Shown in pieces: positions 26,217-35,678 of a DNA stretch of 64,000 nt. Position numbers and translations under genes: made by a program. This DNA is from Aquipseudomonas ullengensis. Its GTDB lineage: Bacteria > Pseudomonadota > Gammaproteobacteria > Pseudomonadales > Pseudomonadaceae. The stretch is from assembly GCF_014174475.1 (NCBI RefSeq), contig NZ_JACJUD010000002.1, forward strand, positions 296,323-360,322, in the 5' to 3' direction. A model generated the notes under the pieces. That model had not been told where the DNA came from. It was given only the letters and a program-made list of their open reading frames with translations, and did not search any database. The number at the start of each line of letters is the position of its first letter. Within the stretch, counting starts at the first letter, position 1.

Positions 26217-26379
26217 GCGGATACTCCAGTATTACGGCTGGGCGCAGGCTACTACGGCAAAACACTGTAGTCATTGTTCGGCTGCACTACCTTGCATCTG
26301 TTCGCTGGCAGCCTGTCATCGCTCTTGGCTGGAGAAAACCTGGGGGCAGTCGATACACTGCACTACGGAGGAATTTCCC

Positions 26380-26754
26380 ATGCGTACCCTGATCATCCTT
26401 GCCCTGCTGGCCAGCCTGACCGGCTGTACCCGCGTGGCGCTCGACCGTCATCTGGACGAGGCCTACAAGCACTACGAAGAGGGCGACTGCGACCAGGCCC
26501 TGCTCGACCTGTCGCGAGCCGAGCGCAACAGTCGCTCGCGCAACTACGTGCAGCCGGAAATCTCCCTGCTGCGCGGTCAGTGCCTGGAGCGGCAGAATCT
26601 GTTCGTCGATGCGGCGCGCACCTACGAGTTCATCGTCGCGCGCTACCCGGCCAGTGAATACGCTTACCGCGCGCGGGCGCGCCTGGAAACCTTGCAGCAA
26701 CTCAACCATTTGCGCAGTAGAGAAGTTGCCAAGAGCAGCCCGGCGCCGCTCTGA
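26380..26754 (+). CDS. Small TPR-like lipoprotein
   Basis: A 124-aa lipoprotein: signal MRTLIILALLASLTGC with lipobox LTGC, so Cys16 would be acylated. The mature part has a TPR-like pattern (AYKHYEEGDCDQALLDLSRAE and a second unit near YEFIVARYPASEYAYRAR), which suggests a protein-protein interaction scaffold in the envelope. GGAGGAA lies 6 nt before the ATG. Two more short genes follow on the same strand, each with its own ribosome binding site. Confidence 0.8.
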   Translation: MRTLIILALLASLTGCTRVALDRHLDEAYKHYEEGDCDQALLDLSRAERNSRSRNYVQPEISLLRGQCLERQNLFVDAARTYEFIVARYPASEYAYRARARLETLQQLNHLRSREVAKSSPAPL

Positions 26755-26790
26755 GCCAGCCGATAGTCCGGGAGCTTTTGTGTCGCGCAG

Positions 26791-26813
26791 GCCGAGGTTA
26801 AGCTCGGCTTTTC
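26791..26813 (+). terminator. Weak terminator after the TPR-like lipoprotein
   Basis: A 6-bp stem GCCGAG/CTCGGC with a 6-nt loop and a following TTTTC tract, 37 bp after the stop codon. Confidence 0.55.
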
Positions 26814-26827
26814 TGAAGGAGTCGGAT

Positions 26828-27253
26828 ATGCGCAAGCTGTTGTGGAGTGTCCTCCTGCTGCCGGGATTGGCAGGGGCGGAGATCTATCGCTGGACCGATG
26901 CCAGTGGTCAGGTGCATTTCAGCGAGAAACCTGCCGGCGCGGGTGCCCAGCAGGTCGAGGTCAAGCCACAGGTGGTCGAGCGCGACGATGCCACGCGTCA
27001 GCGCGAGGAGCGTACCGCCCAGTTCTACGACGCGCGCCGTCAGGAGAAGGCTCAGGCCGATGCCAAGTCTGCCGAGGCGCAGGCCAAGCGCTCCCAGGAG
27101 TGCAAGAAACTGCGTGGGCAACTGGCCGATATCCAGCGCGGTGGACGTTACTTCGTCACCGACAAGAATGGCGAACGCTCGTACATCGACCCCAAGGAAG
27201 TAGACGACGCACGCAACCGTTTATCGTCTCGGATCAGCGAGCGATGCTCCTGA
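26828..27253 (+). CDS. DUF4124 domain exported protein
   Basis: A 141-aa protein with an N-terminal signal (MRKLLWSVLLLPGLAGA) followed by the DUF4124 core IYRWTDASGQVHFSEKP. The middle is a charged Glu/Arg/Gln-rich helix, and the end has GGRYFVTDKNGERSYIDPKE. Such proteins are periplasmic and of unknown function. AAGGAG precedes the ATG by 7 nt. Confidence 0.8.
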   Translation: MRKLLWSVLLLPGLAGAEIYRWTDASGQVHFSEKPAGAGAQQVEVKPQVVERDDATRQREERTAQFYDARRQEKAQADAKSAEAQAKRSQECKKLRGQLADIQRGGRYFVTDKNGERSYIDPKEVDDARNRLSSRISERCS

Positions 27254-27314
27254 GTCTGGCGCCGTTGGCCGGCTGAGCCCATACTCAAAAATCTCACCGT
27301 AGCGATTGGCCACC

Positions 27315-27674
27315 ATGCATATCGAGCGCAGCATCGAACGCCACCAGTTGCCGTACTACCTGAAGGTGTTCAACCGCATCACCGACAAGCCCATGGGCTA
27401 TATCGGCAACGTCTCCTTGGACGGCCTGATGCTGATCAGCCAACTACCGATGTTGGTCAACGCACGCTTCGACATGCGTCTTAAGATTCCTGGCCGCGAT
27501 GGCCAGATCCGCAACATCGATTTCTACGCTACCTGCCAGTGGAGCCGCGAGGACATCACCCCCGGCACCTTCGACTCCGGCTTTGCCCTGGTGGCACCGC
27601 CGAGCGAGTACGTCGACATGGTCGACGCCCTGCGTCACTACTTCAGTTTTCGTCCCCTACAGGCGTCCGCCTGA
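27315..27674 (+). CDS. PilZ domain protein
   Basis: A 119-aa single-domain protein. The second PilZ motif is intact (GNVSLDGLML, NxSxxG form); the first is less typical (IERHQLPYYLKV), so c-di-GMP binding is likely but not certain. Two diguanylate cyclases in the window (21667-22803 and 46231-47715) could supply the ligand. The ATG at 27315 is chosen; a TTG three codons upstream in frame is less likely. Confidence 0.75.
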   Translation: MHIERSIERHQLPYYLKVFNRITDKPMGYIGNVSLDGLMLISQLPMLVNARFDMRLKIPGRDGQIRNIDFYATCQWSREDITPGTFDSGFALVAPPSEYVDMVDALRHYFSFRPLQASA

Positions 27675-27726
27675 TACCACCCCATCCACCGCTGCCGACT
27701 ACTGATCGGTAGAGCGCTCGTCCCGC

Positions 27727-28653
27727 TCAGGCAATGGGCGAGAGGATGATTTCGTCGCTACGCCGGATACCGGCGGTCATCTCCCGGCATAGTTCGAGAA
27801 ACTCGCGGATGGCGGCTGTCTGGTACTTCTGCCGGTGCCAGATGAAATAGAACTGGCGGATCAGGTCCAGCTCCGGGGTGGCCAGCGCCACCAGGCTGCC
27901 GCGACGGAACGCGTCGCGCAGGGCCAGGCGCGAGATACAGCCGATACCCAGGCCAGACTCCACGGCGCGCTTGATCGCTTCGGTATGCTCCAGCTCCAGG
28001 CGGATATTCAATTGGGCCGAATGGTGACGCATGGCCTGGTCGAAGGTCAGGCGCGTGCCCGAGCCTTGTTCGCGCAGGATCCACGCCTCGCGGCCAAGTT
28101 CTTCAAGGCTGGCGGTACCGCCCTGCGCCAGCGGGTGCTGCGGTGCGCAGAACACCACCAGCTCGTCTTCCACCCAGGGTTGCACCTCGATATCCGGGTG
28201 CTGGCAGTCGCCCTCGATCAGGCCCAGATCGAGTTTGTAGTGCGCCACCTGGTGCACCACATTGGCGGTGTTCTGCACATGCAGGCGCACGCGGCATTCC
28301 GGGTGGCGCTGCATGAAGCTGCCGATCAGCAGGGTCGCCAGGTAGTTGCCGACGGTCAGCGTCGCCCCCACTTCCAGGGAGCCGAAACCGCTCTTGCCGT
28401 TGAGCAGGCGCTCGATCTCGCGGGCCTGGTCGAGCAGGGCCACTGCCTGTGGCAGCAGTTGCTGGCCGAGGGCATTGAGCGACAGGCGCTTGCCGGCGCG
28501 ATCAAACAACTGGCAGTTGGATTGGCGTTCCAGTTCGGTCAGCGAGGTGCTGGCTGCCGACTGCGACAAGGCCAGGGATTGTGCCGCACGGGACACGCTG
28601 CCCTGCTTGGCGACGGCGGAGAAGACTTCAAGTTGTCGCAGTGTAAATCGCAT
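27727..28653 (-). CDS. finR: LysR-family regulator, FinR-like
   Basis: A 308-aa LysR regulator: winged helix in residues 1-60 (FTLRQLEVFSAVAKQGSVSR, then SQSAASTSLTELE) and a periplasmic-binding-like effector domain. It is divergent from fpr, the arrangement in which P. putida and P. aeruginosa FinR activates fpr under superoxide stress, so the call relies on sequence type plus context. The start at 28653 leaves a 215-bp AT-rich region shared with fpr. Confidence 0.82.
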   Translation of the reverse strand: MRFTLRQLEVFSAVAKQGSVSRAAQSLALSQSAASTSLTELERQSNCQLFDRAGKRLSLNALGQQLLPQAVALLDQAREIERLLNGKSGFGSLEVGATLTVGNYLATLLIGSFMQRHPECRVRLHVQNTANVVHQVAHYKLDLGLIEGDCQHPDIEVQPWVEDELVVFCAPQHPLAQGGTASLEELGREAWILREQGSGTRLTFDQAMRHHSAQLNIRLELEHTEAIKRAVESGLGIGCISRLALRDAFRRGSLVALATPELDLIRQFYFIWHRQKYQTAAIREFLELCREMTAGIRRSDEIILSPIA

Positions 28654-28868
28654 ATCTATATAACCGATAAACCATATCTTGATAATTCACTTAACAGATA
28701 TTGTGGCCGTCACTAGAATGGCGCGCAATGCTGCCGGCCCCCGGTAGGCAGATTCTCTGCAATGCACTTTGATGCCCCTGTTCCCGAGACTTCATTGATA
28801 TGTCTCAACAGGCGCAGCCAGCTTTGCAGGCAGTCTGAACCCACACCGAGACTTTGAGGAAACAACGC
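28654..28868. promoter_or_regulatory. finR-fpr divergent promoter region
   Basis: An AT-rich stretch next to finR (28655-28705) contains GATA-N5-TATC (28666-28678) and several ATATCT/AGATAT copies (near 28652, 28674 and 28695). This fits clustered LysR binding sites, but the exact operator cannot be fixed by eye. Confidence 0.45.
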
Positions 28869-29648
28869 ATGAGCAACATGAACTCGGAACGCGTGGTCAG
28901 TGTGCACCACTGGAACGACACCCTGTTCAGCTTCAAGTGCACCCGCGACCCGGGCCTGCGCTTCGAAAACGGCCAGTTCGTGATGATCGGTCTGCAGCAG
29001 CCTAACGGCCGCCCGCTGATGCGTGCTTACTCCATCGCCAGCCCGAACTGGGAAGAGCATCTGGAGTTCTTCAGCATCAAGGTGCCGGACGGCCCGCTGA
29101 CTTCCCAGCTGCAGCACCTGAAGGAAGGCGACGAGATCATCATCAGCAAGAAGCCCACCGGCACGCTGGTGCTCGATGACCTCAACCCGGGCAAGCACCT
29201 GTACCTGCTCAGCACCGGTACCGGCCTGGCGCCGTTCATGAGCGTGATCCAGGACCCGGAAACCTACGAGCGTTTCGAAAAGGTCATCCTGGTTCACGGC
29301 GTGCGCTACGTGAACGAAGTGGCGTACAAGGAGTTCATCACCGAACACCTGCCGAAGAACGAATTCTTCGGTGATGCGCTGAAAGACAAGCTGATCTACT
29401 ACCCGACCGTGACCCGCGAGCCGTTCGAGAATCAGGGTCGCCTGACCGACCTGATGCGCAGTGGCAAGCTGTTCGCCGACATCGGCCTGCCGCCGATCAA
29501 CCCGCAGGACGACCGCGCGATGATCTGCGGTAGCCCGAGCATGCTCGACGAAACCAGTGAAGTGCTGGACAGCTTCGGCCTGAAAATCTCGGCACGCATG
29601 CGTGAGCCGGGCGATTACCTGATCGAGCGCGCCTTCGTCGAGAAGTAA
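28869..29648 (+). CDS. fpr: Ferredoxin/flavodoxin-NADP reductase
   Basis: A 259-aa bacterial-type FNR. The FAD site is RAYSIASPNWEEHLEF, the NADP site is LLSTGTGLAPFMSVI, and the C-terminus ends AFVEK as in P. aeruginosa FprA. It transfers electrons between NADPH and ferredoxin or flavodoxin, supporting oxidative-stress defence and Fe-S repair; the flavodoxin at 7225-7674 could be a partner. The ATG at 28869 (MSNMNSERV) is chosen. A terminator follows. Confidence 0.93.
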   Translation: MSNMNSERVVSVHHWNDTLFSFKCTRDPGLRFENGQFVMIGLQQPNGRPLMRAYSIASPNWEEHLEFFSIKVPDGPLTSQLQHLKEGDEIIISKKPTGTLVLDDLNPGKHLYLLSTGTGLAPFMSVIQDPETYERFEKVILVHGVRYVNEVAYKEFITEHLPKNEFFGDALKDKLIYYPTVTREPFENQGRLTDLMRSGKLFADIGLPPINPQDDRAMICGSPSMLDETSEVLDSFGLKISARMREPGDYLIERAFVEK

Positions 29649-29666
29649 GCCGTCAGCGTGACAAAA

Positions 29667-29700
29667 CAAACCCGCCAATTGGCGGGTTTGTTGTTTCTGT
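29667..29700 (+). terminator. Terminator after fpr
   Basis: A perfect 10-bp stem (29667-29676 with 29681-29690, CAAACCCGCC), 4-nt loop and a T-rich tail. Confidence 0.85.
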
Positions 29701-29719
29701 GCCTAGCCGGTAGGGCGGA

Positions 29720-30412
29720 TCAGGCCGGCACCACTTCCAGCACGCGAACCTGCCCGGGTGTCGGGTAGTGCCAGCGGACCTGTACATCCCAGAACAGTAC
29801 GCCGTAGCGCCGCTCCGGCTCCGGCACCTGATAGGCCGGGCGCGGGTCCTGGGCCAGGCACTGTTCGATCAACTCCACCAGTGGCTCGCCCAGGCGCAAG
29901 GCATGAGTGTGTGCCTGTTGCAGTGCGGCTTCACTCCAGTCCACGGGCAAGGCGGTGGGCGAGGCGTCGGCGATGGCGTTATGCGCGTCCTCCACGCAGT
30001 CGGCGTAAGGCACGTAGGGTTTGATATCCAGCACTGGTGTGCCGTCGAGCAAGTCGATACCGGATAGCCACAGACGGCCGGGTTCGACCTTGTCCAGTTT
30101 CACCACCGACTGGCCGATGCCATTGGGCCGGTGCGTGGCGCGAGTGGCGAACACGCCGAGCGAGGCATTGCCGCCCAGGCGCGGTGGGCGCACCTTGAGT
30201 CGCGGCTTGTCTTCCAGCGCCTGATGAAAGAGAAACAGCAGCCAGACATGGCTGACCTGCTCTAGGCCGACCACGGCTTCGGCGCGATCGAATGGCGCCA
30301 CCAGCTCCAGCACGCCGTGGGCCGCCGGAGCCAGTTGCGGCTGGCGGGGAATGGCGAACTTCTCCTTGAAGCAGGAGCGCACGAAACCGATGGGCGAAAC
30401 GGAATAGGACAT
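29720..30412 (-). CDS. trmO: tRNA (m6t6A37) methyltransferase
   Basis: A 230-aa member of the TsaA/YaeB family, now TrmO, which uses S-adenosylmethionine to N6-methylate t6A37 in certain tRNAs. Visible features are the SPIGFVRSCFKEKFAIPRQP start, LEQVSHVWLLFLFHQ, RATHRPNGIGQS, and DIKPYVPYADC. Full length. A small lipoprotein gene lies upstream on the same strand, 127 bp away. Confidence 0.9.
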   Translation of the reverse strand: MSYSVSPIGFVRSCFKEKFAIPRQPQLAPAAHGVLELVAPFDRAEAVVGLEQVSHVWLLFLFHQALEDKPRLKVRPPRLGGNASLGVFATRATHRPNGIGQSVVKLDKVEPGRLWLSGIDLLDGTPVLDIKPYVPYADCVEDAHNAIADASPTALPVDWSEAALQQAHTHALRLGEPLVELIEQCLAQDPRPAYQVPEPERRYGVLFWDVQVRWHYPTPGQVRVLEVVPA

Positions 30413-30539
30413 GGGCGTTCAGGGCGATGAGCAACCTGCGCATGGTAGCCGATCAGGCGGTGGCAGGGTTCAAGCCTGAGCGGTACGGCGGGGCAGGGTG
30501 TCGAGGGCAGAGGCCGGTATCGGGCGGATACCGGCGCCG

Positions 30540-30830
30540 TTACTTGCAGAGCACGATCATGCTGCGGCTGGAGAAACCGGCCGGGTTGATGCCGAAGGCG
30601 AAGTCTGCCGGATCATCCTCGTTGTCCTGGTCTTGCCCGGCGCGGGCGATGACTTTGTAGCCCTTGCTGCCACAGGCACGAACAGCTTTCTGCTCGCATT
30701 GCTCCCAGCTGGACGTCAGGCCGGAGCAATTGATGTTCAGGCCACGACGACCCTTCTTGTCATAGGTTTTGGCAGTTGCGGAGCAGCCGGCAATTGCCAG
30801 CACAGCGATCAGCAGCACAAGCCTTTTCAT
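30540..30830 (-). CDS. Small cysteine-containing lipoprotein
   Basis: A 96-aa lipoprotein with signal MKRLVLLIAVLAIAGC and lipobox IAGC. The mature part, NCSGLTSSWEQCEQKAVRAC, has closely placed cysteines that probably form disulphides, and it ends SMIVLCK. I recognise it as a common Pseudomonas envelope protein type but know no function. GGGGAAAG precedes the ATG. Confidence 0.72.
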   Translation of the reverse strand: MKRLVLLIAVLAIAGCSATAKTYDKKGRRGLNINCSGLTSSWEQCEQKAVRACGSKGYKVIARAGQDQDNEDDPADFAFGINPAGFSSRSMIVLCK

Positions 30831-31181
30831 TTCTTTCCCCAGCGGGCTTGTCTGTTTCCGGCAGACCTGTGGATCTGCCGCCCTCTTTGAATGATTGGCT
30901 GCGCCGCGGCTCTTTTCTATTCGGTTGCCGCTGGCGCCCTGTTGCCCAGAGTGAGCCTATCTGTCTGAGAAATATCACAAAGGCAGAAGCCAGGCGAGAC
31001 AAAAAAAGTTTCCGAATGGCTACAGGATTTGCATTGCTCGTTCGTCTTAGTAGTGAGAGCAAAATTTTCACGCCACGCCGATGATCATGGCCAGTCACGA
31101 AGATTGGCTGCGTTGACGTGTTGTCCGTTCATCAGGGAATTGAGCCGGCGTCGAACGGCAGGTCGGGCAGGGAGAGTACAT
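30831..31181. other. Intergenic region between divergent lipoprotein and Fur-like genes
   Basis: 351 bp without a supportable gene. The part from 30960 to 31075 is clearly more AT-rich than its surroundings (GAAATATCACAAAG, GACAAAAAAAGTTTCC), as expected for promoters, but I cannot assign boxes with confidence. Confidence 0.4.
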
Positions 31182-31460
31182 ATGGGCATGAGCCAGCATC
31201 AGCAGTTGAAAAGCCTGCTGCAGGGCGCCGGGTTGAAGGTCAGCCTGGTGCGTTTGAAAATTCTTGAAGTGTTGCAGCACGCCGAGTGCGAGGGACGCGG
31301 TCTGTCTTCGCGGGCGGTACATGCCGAGCTGCTGCAGGCCAACGAGCAGATCTCGCTGCTGACCGTGCGCCAGGTGCTGTGCCGCCTCGGCGCCTGCGGC
31401 CTGGTGGCGCGGGGCGAGGATGCGCTCTATCGCTTGATCGTTCGCGCCGTCGCGGCTTGA
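31182..31460 (+). CDS. Truncated Fur-like DNA-binding protein
   Basis: A 92-aa protein that aligns by eye with the winged-helix half of Fur-family regulators (LKSLLQGAGLKVSLVRLKIL, SSRAVHAELLQANEQISL, LTVRQVLCRLGACGLV). The C-terminal metal-binding and dimerisation domain of Fur (HHDH... CPxC) is missing: the protein stops after RLIVRAVAA. It could be a stand-alone DNA-binding domain or an anti-regulator. GGAGAG precedes the ATG by 6-7 nt. There are no metal-uptake genes nearby. Confidence 0.65.
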   Translation: MGMSQHQQLKSLLQGAGLKVSLVRLKILEVLQHAECEGRGLSSRAVHAELLQANEQISLLTVRQVLCRLGACGLVARGEDALYRLIVRAVAA

Positions 31461-31555
31461 TGATTGTTGAGCGCCCTTGAGCTCGCGAGGCATTGCCAGC
31501 AATACGCGATGCCGGTTCGCAACAGTACCCGGCGATAGACTTTACCCACGCATGA

Positions 31556-31587
31556 AAAAACGCCTCCCCATATAGATGGAGAGGCGT
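31556..31587 (-). terminator. Terminator after the autotransporter
   Basis: On the minus strand, ACGCCTC...GAGGCGT forms a stem followed by TTTTTT, 18 bp after the autotransporter stop. Confidence 0.8.
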
Positions 31588-31604
31588 CGGTTGGCGCCGC
31601 GGGT

Positions 31605-34600
31605 CTAGAACTTGATCTTCACGCCGAGGATGCCTTCGTAGCTGCTGCTGTCATCATCGAAACCTTCCTGGTAGCCGGCGGAGAAGGTGAAGGTGGTGTT
31701 CTCGTCGACCTGGTAGTCGACGCCCAGGTTCAGCTCACCCGAAGTGCCCTGCAGGTCGCCGGCAAACGGCAGGTAGCCGTCGGCGGAGGAGAGCTCGGTC
31801 TGCGGCTGGCCACGGAACTCGTGCCAGATGCTCGGGCGGACCCAGACATTGGTGCGTTGGATATCGCCGTTGTCGTCTTCGCGGAACCAGTCCTGGGCGA
31901 TGCGTACGCCGAGGCGTCCGGCCAGCGAGTCGACATCTTCGAAGCGCACCTCGGCTGCCGAGTCATTGGCGTTGTCCAGTTCGATGCGGCTGACCACCAC
32001 CTGGGCTTGCGGCTCTATGTACAGGTCGTCGTCGACCTCGAAGGGATAGCCAGTTTCCAGCGAGGCGCTGAAGCCGCGGCCATCGCTATGCAGGGATTCG
32101 CCGTCGACGGAGTGCGCGTCGATGTCGAAGGCATGGAACTGCAACACCCCGTCGACGTACCAGCCTGCCGGGCCGAAGTGGGTCCAGTAGCCACCCAGGC
32201 TGTAGGCGCGCAGGGCGTTGTCGCCGGCATCCTGGCCGTTGCTGTGGGTGACGCTGCCGTCGAGTTGGCCGATGCCGAGCGACAGGCCTGCCAGGTCCTG
32301 GCTGCCATCGCTGTCTTCGTTGCGGTACAGGTCGAGGCCGACCTGGAAGGCATTGATGTCGTAGTCGGCGCTGGCGCTCTCGCCGTTCTGGTAGATCACC
32401 CGGCCCCAGCCGAGCGACGGGCCGTATTCGTCGATGGCTTCACTTGGCAGCGGCTCGACGTCCAGGCGGCGTTCTTCACCGACCCGTTCGTGCAGGGTAT
32501 CGAGCATGGCATGGCTGTAGCGCAGGGCCATTTCCGGGATGGCGCTGTACAGCGAGGTTTCACTCCGGTAGTTGGGGATCAGTGGTTTGCTTGGTTTGGC
32601 GGTTCTTGCTGGTTTCTCCGGCTGTTCCGGCTGTTCTGGATGGGTTGGCTTCTCAGGTTGTTCAGGCTGCACTGGATTGATTGGTTTATTGGGTTTATCC
32701 GGCTGCTCTGGTTTCTCCGGTTGATCCGGATCGTCCGGTTTTTTCGGTGGCAGCTCTGGGTCATCGGGCTCTTCCTGAGACGAGCGCAGGTACCAGGCTT
32801 CGCTGTTGCTGTCATCGCGGCTGCCCCGGTACAGGTTGTACTCGTAGGGGCCAGCCTTGACCCGGTTGAGTAGGCGGAAGGCTTCCTGGTCGGTGCTGCC
32901 ACCATTCAGCGCATCCACCACCATGATGCCGTTGCCCTGGGTCAGTGCTCCCGCACCGCCGGCGTTCTTGATCGCCAGGTTGCTGCTGCCGCTGGCCTGG
33001 CCGCCATCGATAACCAGTTTGTCCGAGGGCGAATTGTCGTCGTACAGGTGGGTGTTGAGGGCGATGGTGCCGTTGGCGCCGTGGTAGTTGTTCACCGTCA
33101 GGGTCTTGTAGCTGTTGCCCACGGGTGCGCTGAAGTCGATCAGGCTGGCGTCGTTGCGCAGGTTGCTCAGGTTGGAGGTGCCGCTGAGCTGCCACAGGCT
33201 GGTGTCGTGCAGGTTGAGGTCGGCGCGGCTGCCGGCCTGGGTGCGGGCCGAACCGCTGACCAGCGACTTGCCCAGGTCCAGGTTGGTGTGGCCCGCAGTC
33301 GAGACCCCGTCTTGCTCCAGCGCCTCGACCTGCAGCCACTGGCCGCTGCCGCCGGCGATGACCTGGTCGAGGGTGAGATCTGCGGCGCCGGCGACGCTGA
33401 TGGTGGCGCCGTCGCGGTTGCTCAGCAGGCTGTTATCCAGGTCGATGGCCGTCAGCGCATCGCTTGTGCCCTGGGCGTGCAGGGCGGCGGAGGCCTGACC
33501 GAGGGCATGAATGGTGGTGTCGTGGGCGCTGAACTGGCCGCCGTCCTGAGCCAGGGCGCCGTGGGCCCCGTTTCCGTTGGTCTGGATGGCGCTCTGTTGC
33601 AAGCTCAGGCTGCTGGGTGCGCTTTTGGCGACCGCGCCGTGAGACTCGTCGCCATGGGTGACCACGCTGCTGTTGCTGGCAGCCAGGGTGCCGCCAGTGC
33701 CGGCGTGCAGGCCGTTGGCCGCGGCGCCGTGGGTGGTCACGGTGGCGTTATCGAGGGTCAGGGTGGCGGGGGCGTCGAGGAAGCTCTGTTGCACCATGGC
33801 GCCGGCCGCATGGTTGCCGAAGGTTTCCACGCTGACGTTGTTCGCCTGCATGTCGGCCTTGAATGGGACACCGACCTGTTCGACCACGCTGTACAGGCCA
33901 ATGGAGTGCTCACCGGCGGTGACCACTGACAGGTTGTTCAGGATCATCGAGCCACCATCGTCGGTCACTGCCCCATAGGCTTTGAACCCTAGGGTGCGCA
34001 CGCTGGTACCGTTGGCGATCAGTTCGCCACCGGGATTGCGCGCCACCAGGGCATGGGGGAAGGAGGCCTGGCGCACCGAGTCGCCGTGGGTGGTCACCGA
34101 GCCGCCGTTGAGGGTGATCTTGCCGTTGCCGTCGGCGACGGCACCCATGGCGTTGTTGTCGCCGAAGGTTTCGATGGTCAGGTTGTTGGCGACGATGCTG
34201 GCATTGGCCGCGTTCAGGCCGGCAGCCTCCTTGCCGGCGGTGGTGATGGCGCTCCGGTCGAGGCTGACGCTGGCGCCGGCGGTGGCACGTACGCCGATAC
34301 CGTTGTCGGTTTGCGTGGTGACGCTGCTGTCGCTCAGGGCAAAGTTCGAGCCGGCACCGTCGACCAGCACGGCGGGTGCTGCGGTACCGGAGTTGGCGTG
34401 CAGCAGTTGGCTATTGCTGACGGTGGCGCCGCCGCCGGCGACGACATTGATGGCAATCGAGCGTGCCCCGCCGACCTGGATGTGAGCATCCGCCACACGG
34501 GCGCTGGCCCCCGCACCTTCCACCGAAAGGCCATGGGCGTATTGCCCAGCGGAGCTGAGCTGCGTGCCACTGCCGTCAAGCTCCAGGCGCCCGCCGTCAG

Positions 34601-35678
34601 TGGCCCGCGCGGCGGCTATCGGGTTGGCGACGCTGCCGGAGCCCAGAGTGCTGAGCTGGCTGCCGCTCAACTTCACGCTGCTGCCGGCACCGTCGGCGCG
34701 GGCACCGCTGACGTAGTTGCCGGCGGTATTGGCGCTGACGTTGCTGCCGCTGATCTGCGCGCCGGACAGCGCATGCAGCGCGGCGGTGGAGCTGGCCGTG
34801 GCGGCAGCGCCGTTGATGTCGATGCGGCTATTGAGCACGCTGGCGCTGGCGCCGGTTTCAGCGCGAACCCCGCTCGACGAGGCGCCGCTGGTGCTGATTT
34901 GCACGCCGTCGAGGGCGATGTGGCCACCGTCCTGGGCGAGGGCGGCATGCGAGCTGGTGCTCTGGGTCGAGAGCGAGCCGCCATTAAATCCGATCCGGCT
35001 CTCGGCGCCTTTGGCCCGCAGCGCATGGTTGCCGGTACCGGTGTTGCCGCCGGTGGTGACGCTGGAGTCGCTCAGGTTGATCTGGGCGGCAGTTTCGGCG
35101 CTGGCCCCGATCATGTTGCTGGCTTTCACGGCGACGCCGGTGGCCAGCACTTTCGGGGTCAAAATGATGGTCGCGGCAGTGGCGCTGATTTGCCCGCCAT
35201 CTTTGGCGTACAGGCCTTTCTGCCCGGCAGCGGTAGAGCTGGCGACGGCCGTGCTGTTGACGGTGCCCTGGTCGAAACCGATCACCGCGCCGGCCCCGGC
35301 CTGTACGCCGACGCTGTTGGCGGCGGCCAGATTCACCGTGGCGCCGTCGTGTGCGCCGTGGCTGCTGATACCGATGCCGCCCGCCGTTCCGATATTGATC
35401 GGCGCCGGTGCGCCGAAGGACATGGGCGCTACGCGTACGGCCTGCAGGGCGATATCCAGGTAGGAGGGAACGGGGCTTGCAGCAGGCTGTTGGCTGATGT
35501 CCATGGCCGCGGCGGAGCTGAGGTTGAGCTCTTCGCTGCGCGCACTGATCACGCTGTCCTCGGCCTCCACTTCGGCCAGGCGCAGGCTGAAGAAGCCGGC
35601 CAGCAGCAGGCTGATGGCACGGGCCAGTTTGTTAGCTCTGAACTGCTCGAGGACCAGTGGTTGTACTTGGTTTTTCAT
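31605..35678 (-). CDS. Large type V autotransporter with pertactin-like passenger
   Basis: A 1357-aa autotransporter. Residues 1-40 form an extended signal (MKNQVQPLVLEQF, then ARAISLLLAGFFSL). The passenger, to about residue 960, is built of imperfect Ser/Ala/Gly/Val-rich repeats with many SGGS- and VTTHGD-type turns, typical of a beta-helix; a pertactin-like junction (YKTLTVNNYHGANGTIALN) follows. A Pro-rich linker (about 970-1060) has repeated QPEKP and PDKP units. The last 280 residues are the outer-membrane beta-barrel, ending in VKIKF with the C-terminal Phe. I see no protease or lipase motif, so an adhesin role is likely. It is divergent from a regulator gene 160 bp away. Confidence 0.88.
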   Translation of the reverse strand: MKNQVQPLVLEQFRANKLARAISLLLAGFFSLRLAEVEAEDSVISARSEELNLSSAAAMDISQQPAASPVPSYLDIALQAVRVAPMSFGAPAPINIGTAGGIGISSHGAHDGATVNLAAANSVGVQAGAGAVIGFDQGTVNSTAVASSTAAGQKGLYAKDGGQISATAATIILTPKVLATGVAVKASNMIGASAETAAQINLSDSSVTTGGNTGTGNHALRAKGAESRIGFNGGSLSTQSTSSHAALAQDGGHIALDGVQISTSGASSSGVRAETGASASVLNSRIDINGAAATASSTAALHALSGAQISGSNVSANTAGNYVSGARADGAGSSVKLSGSQLSTLGSGSVANPIAAARATDGGRLELDGSGTQLSSAGQYAHGLSVEGAGASARVADAHIQVGGARSIAINVVAGGGATVSNSQLLHANSGTAAPAVLVDGAGSNFALSDSSVTTQTDNGIGVRATAGASVSLDRSAITTAGKEAAGLNAANASIVANNLTIETFGDNNAMGAVADGNGKITLNGGSVTTHGDSVRQASFPHALVARNPGGELIANGTSVRTLGFKAYGAVTDDGGSMILNNLSVVTAGEHSIGLYSVVEQVGVPFKADMQANNVSVETFGNHAAGAMVQQSFLDAPATLTLDNATVTTHGAAANGLHAGTGGTLAASNSSVVTHGDESHGAVAKSAPSSLSLQQSAIQTNGNGAHGALAQDGGQFSAHDTTIHALGQASAALHAQGTSDALTAIDLDNSLLSNRDGATISVAGAADLTLDQVIAGGSGQWLQVEALEQDGVSTAGHTNLDLGKSLVSGSARTQAGSRADLNLHDTSLWQLSGTSNLSNLRNDASLIDFSAPVGNSYKTLTVNNYHGANGTIALNTHLYDDNSPSDKLVIDGGQASGSSNLAIKNAGGAGALTQGNGIMVVDALNGGSTDQEAFRLLNRVKAGPYEYNLYRGSRDDSNSEAWYLRSSQEEPDDPELPPKKPDDPDQPEKPEQPDKPNKPINPVQPEQPEKPTHPEQPEQPEKPARTAKPSKPLIPNYRSETSLYSAIPEMALRYSHAMLDTLHERVGEERRLDVEPLPSEAIDEYGPSLGWGRVIYQNGESASADYDINAFQVGLDLYRNEDSDGSQDLAGLSLGIGQLDGSVTHSNGQDAGDNALRAYSLGGYWTHFGPAGWYVDGVLQFHAFDIDAHSVDGESLHSDGRGFSASLETGYPFEVDDDLYIEPQAQVVVSRIELDNANDSAAEVRFEDVDSLAGRLGVRIAQDWFREDDNGDIQRTNVWVRPSIWHEFRGQPQTELSSADGYLPFAGDLQGTSGELNLGVDYQVDENTTFTFSAGYQEGFDDDSSSYEGILGVKIKF

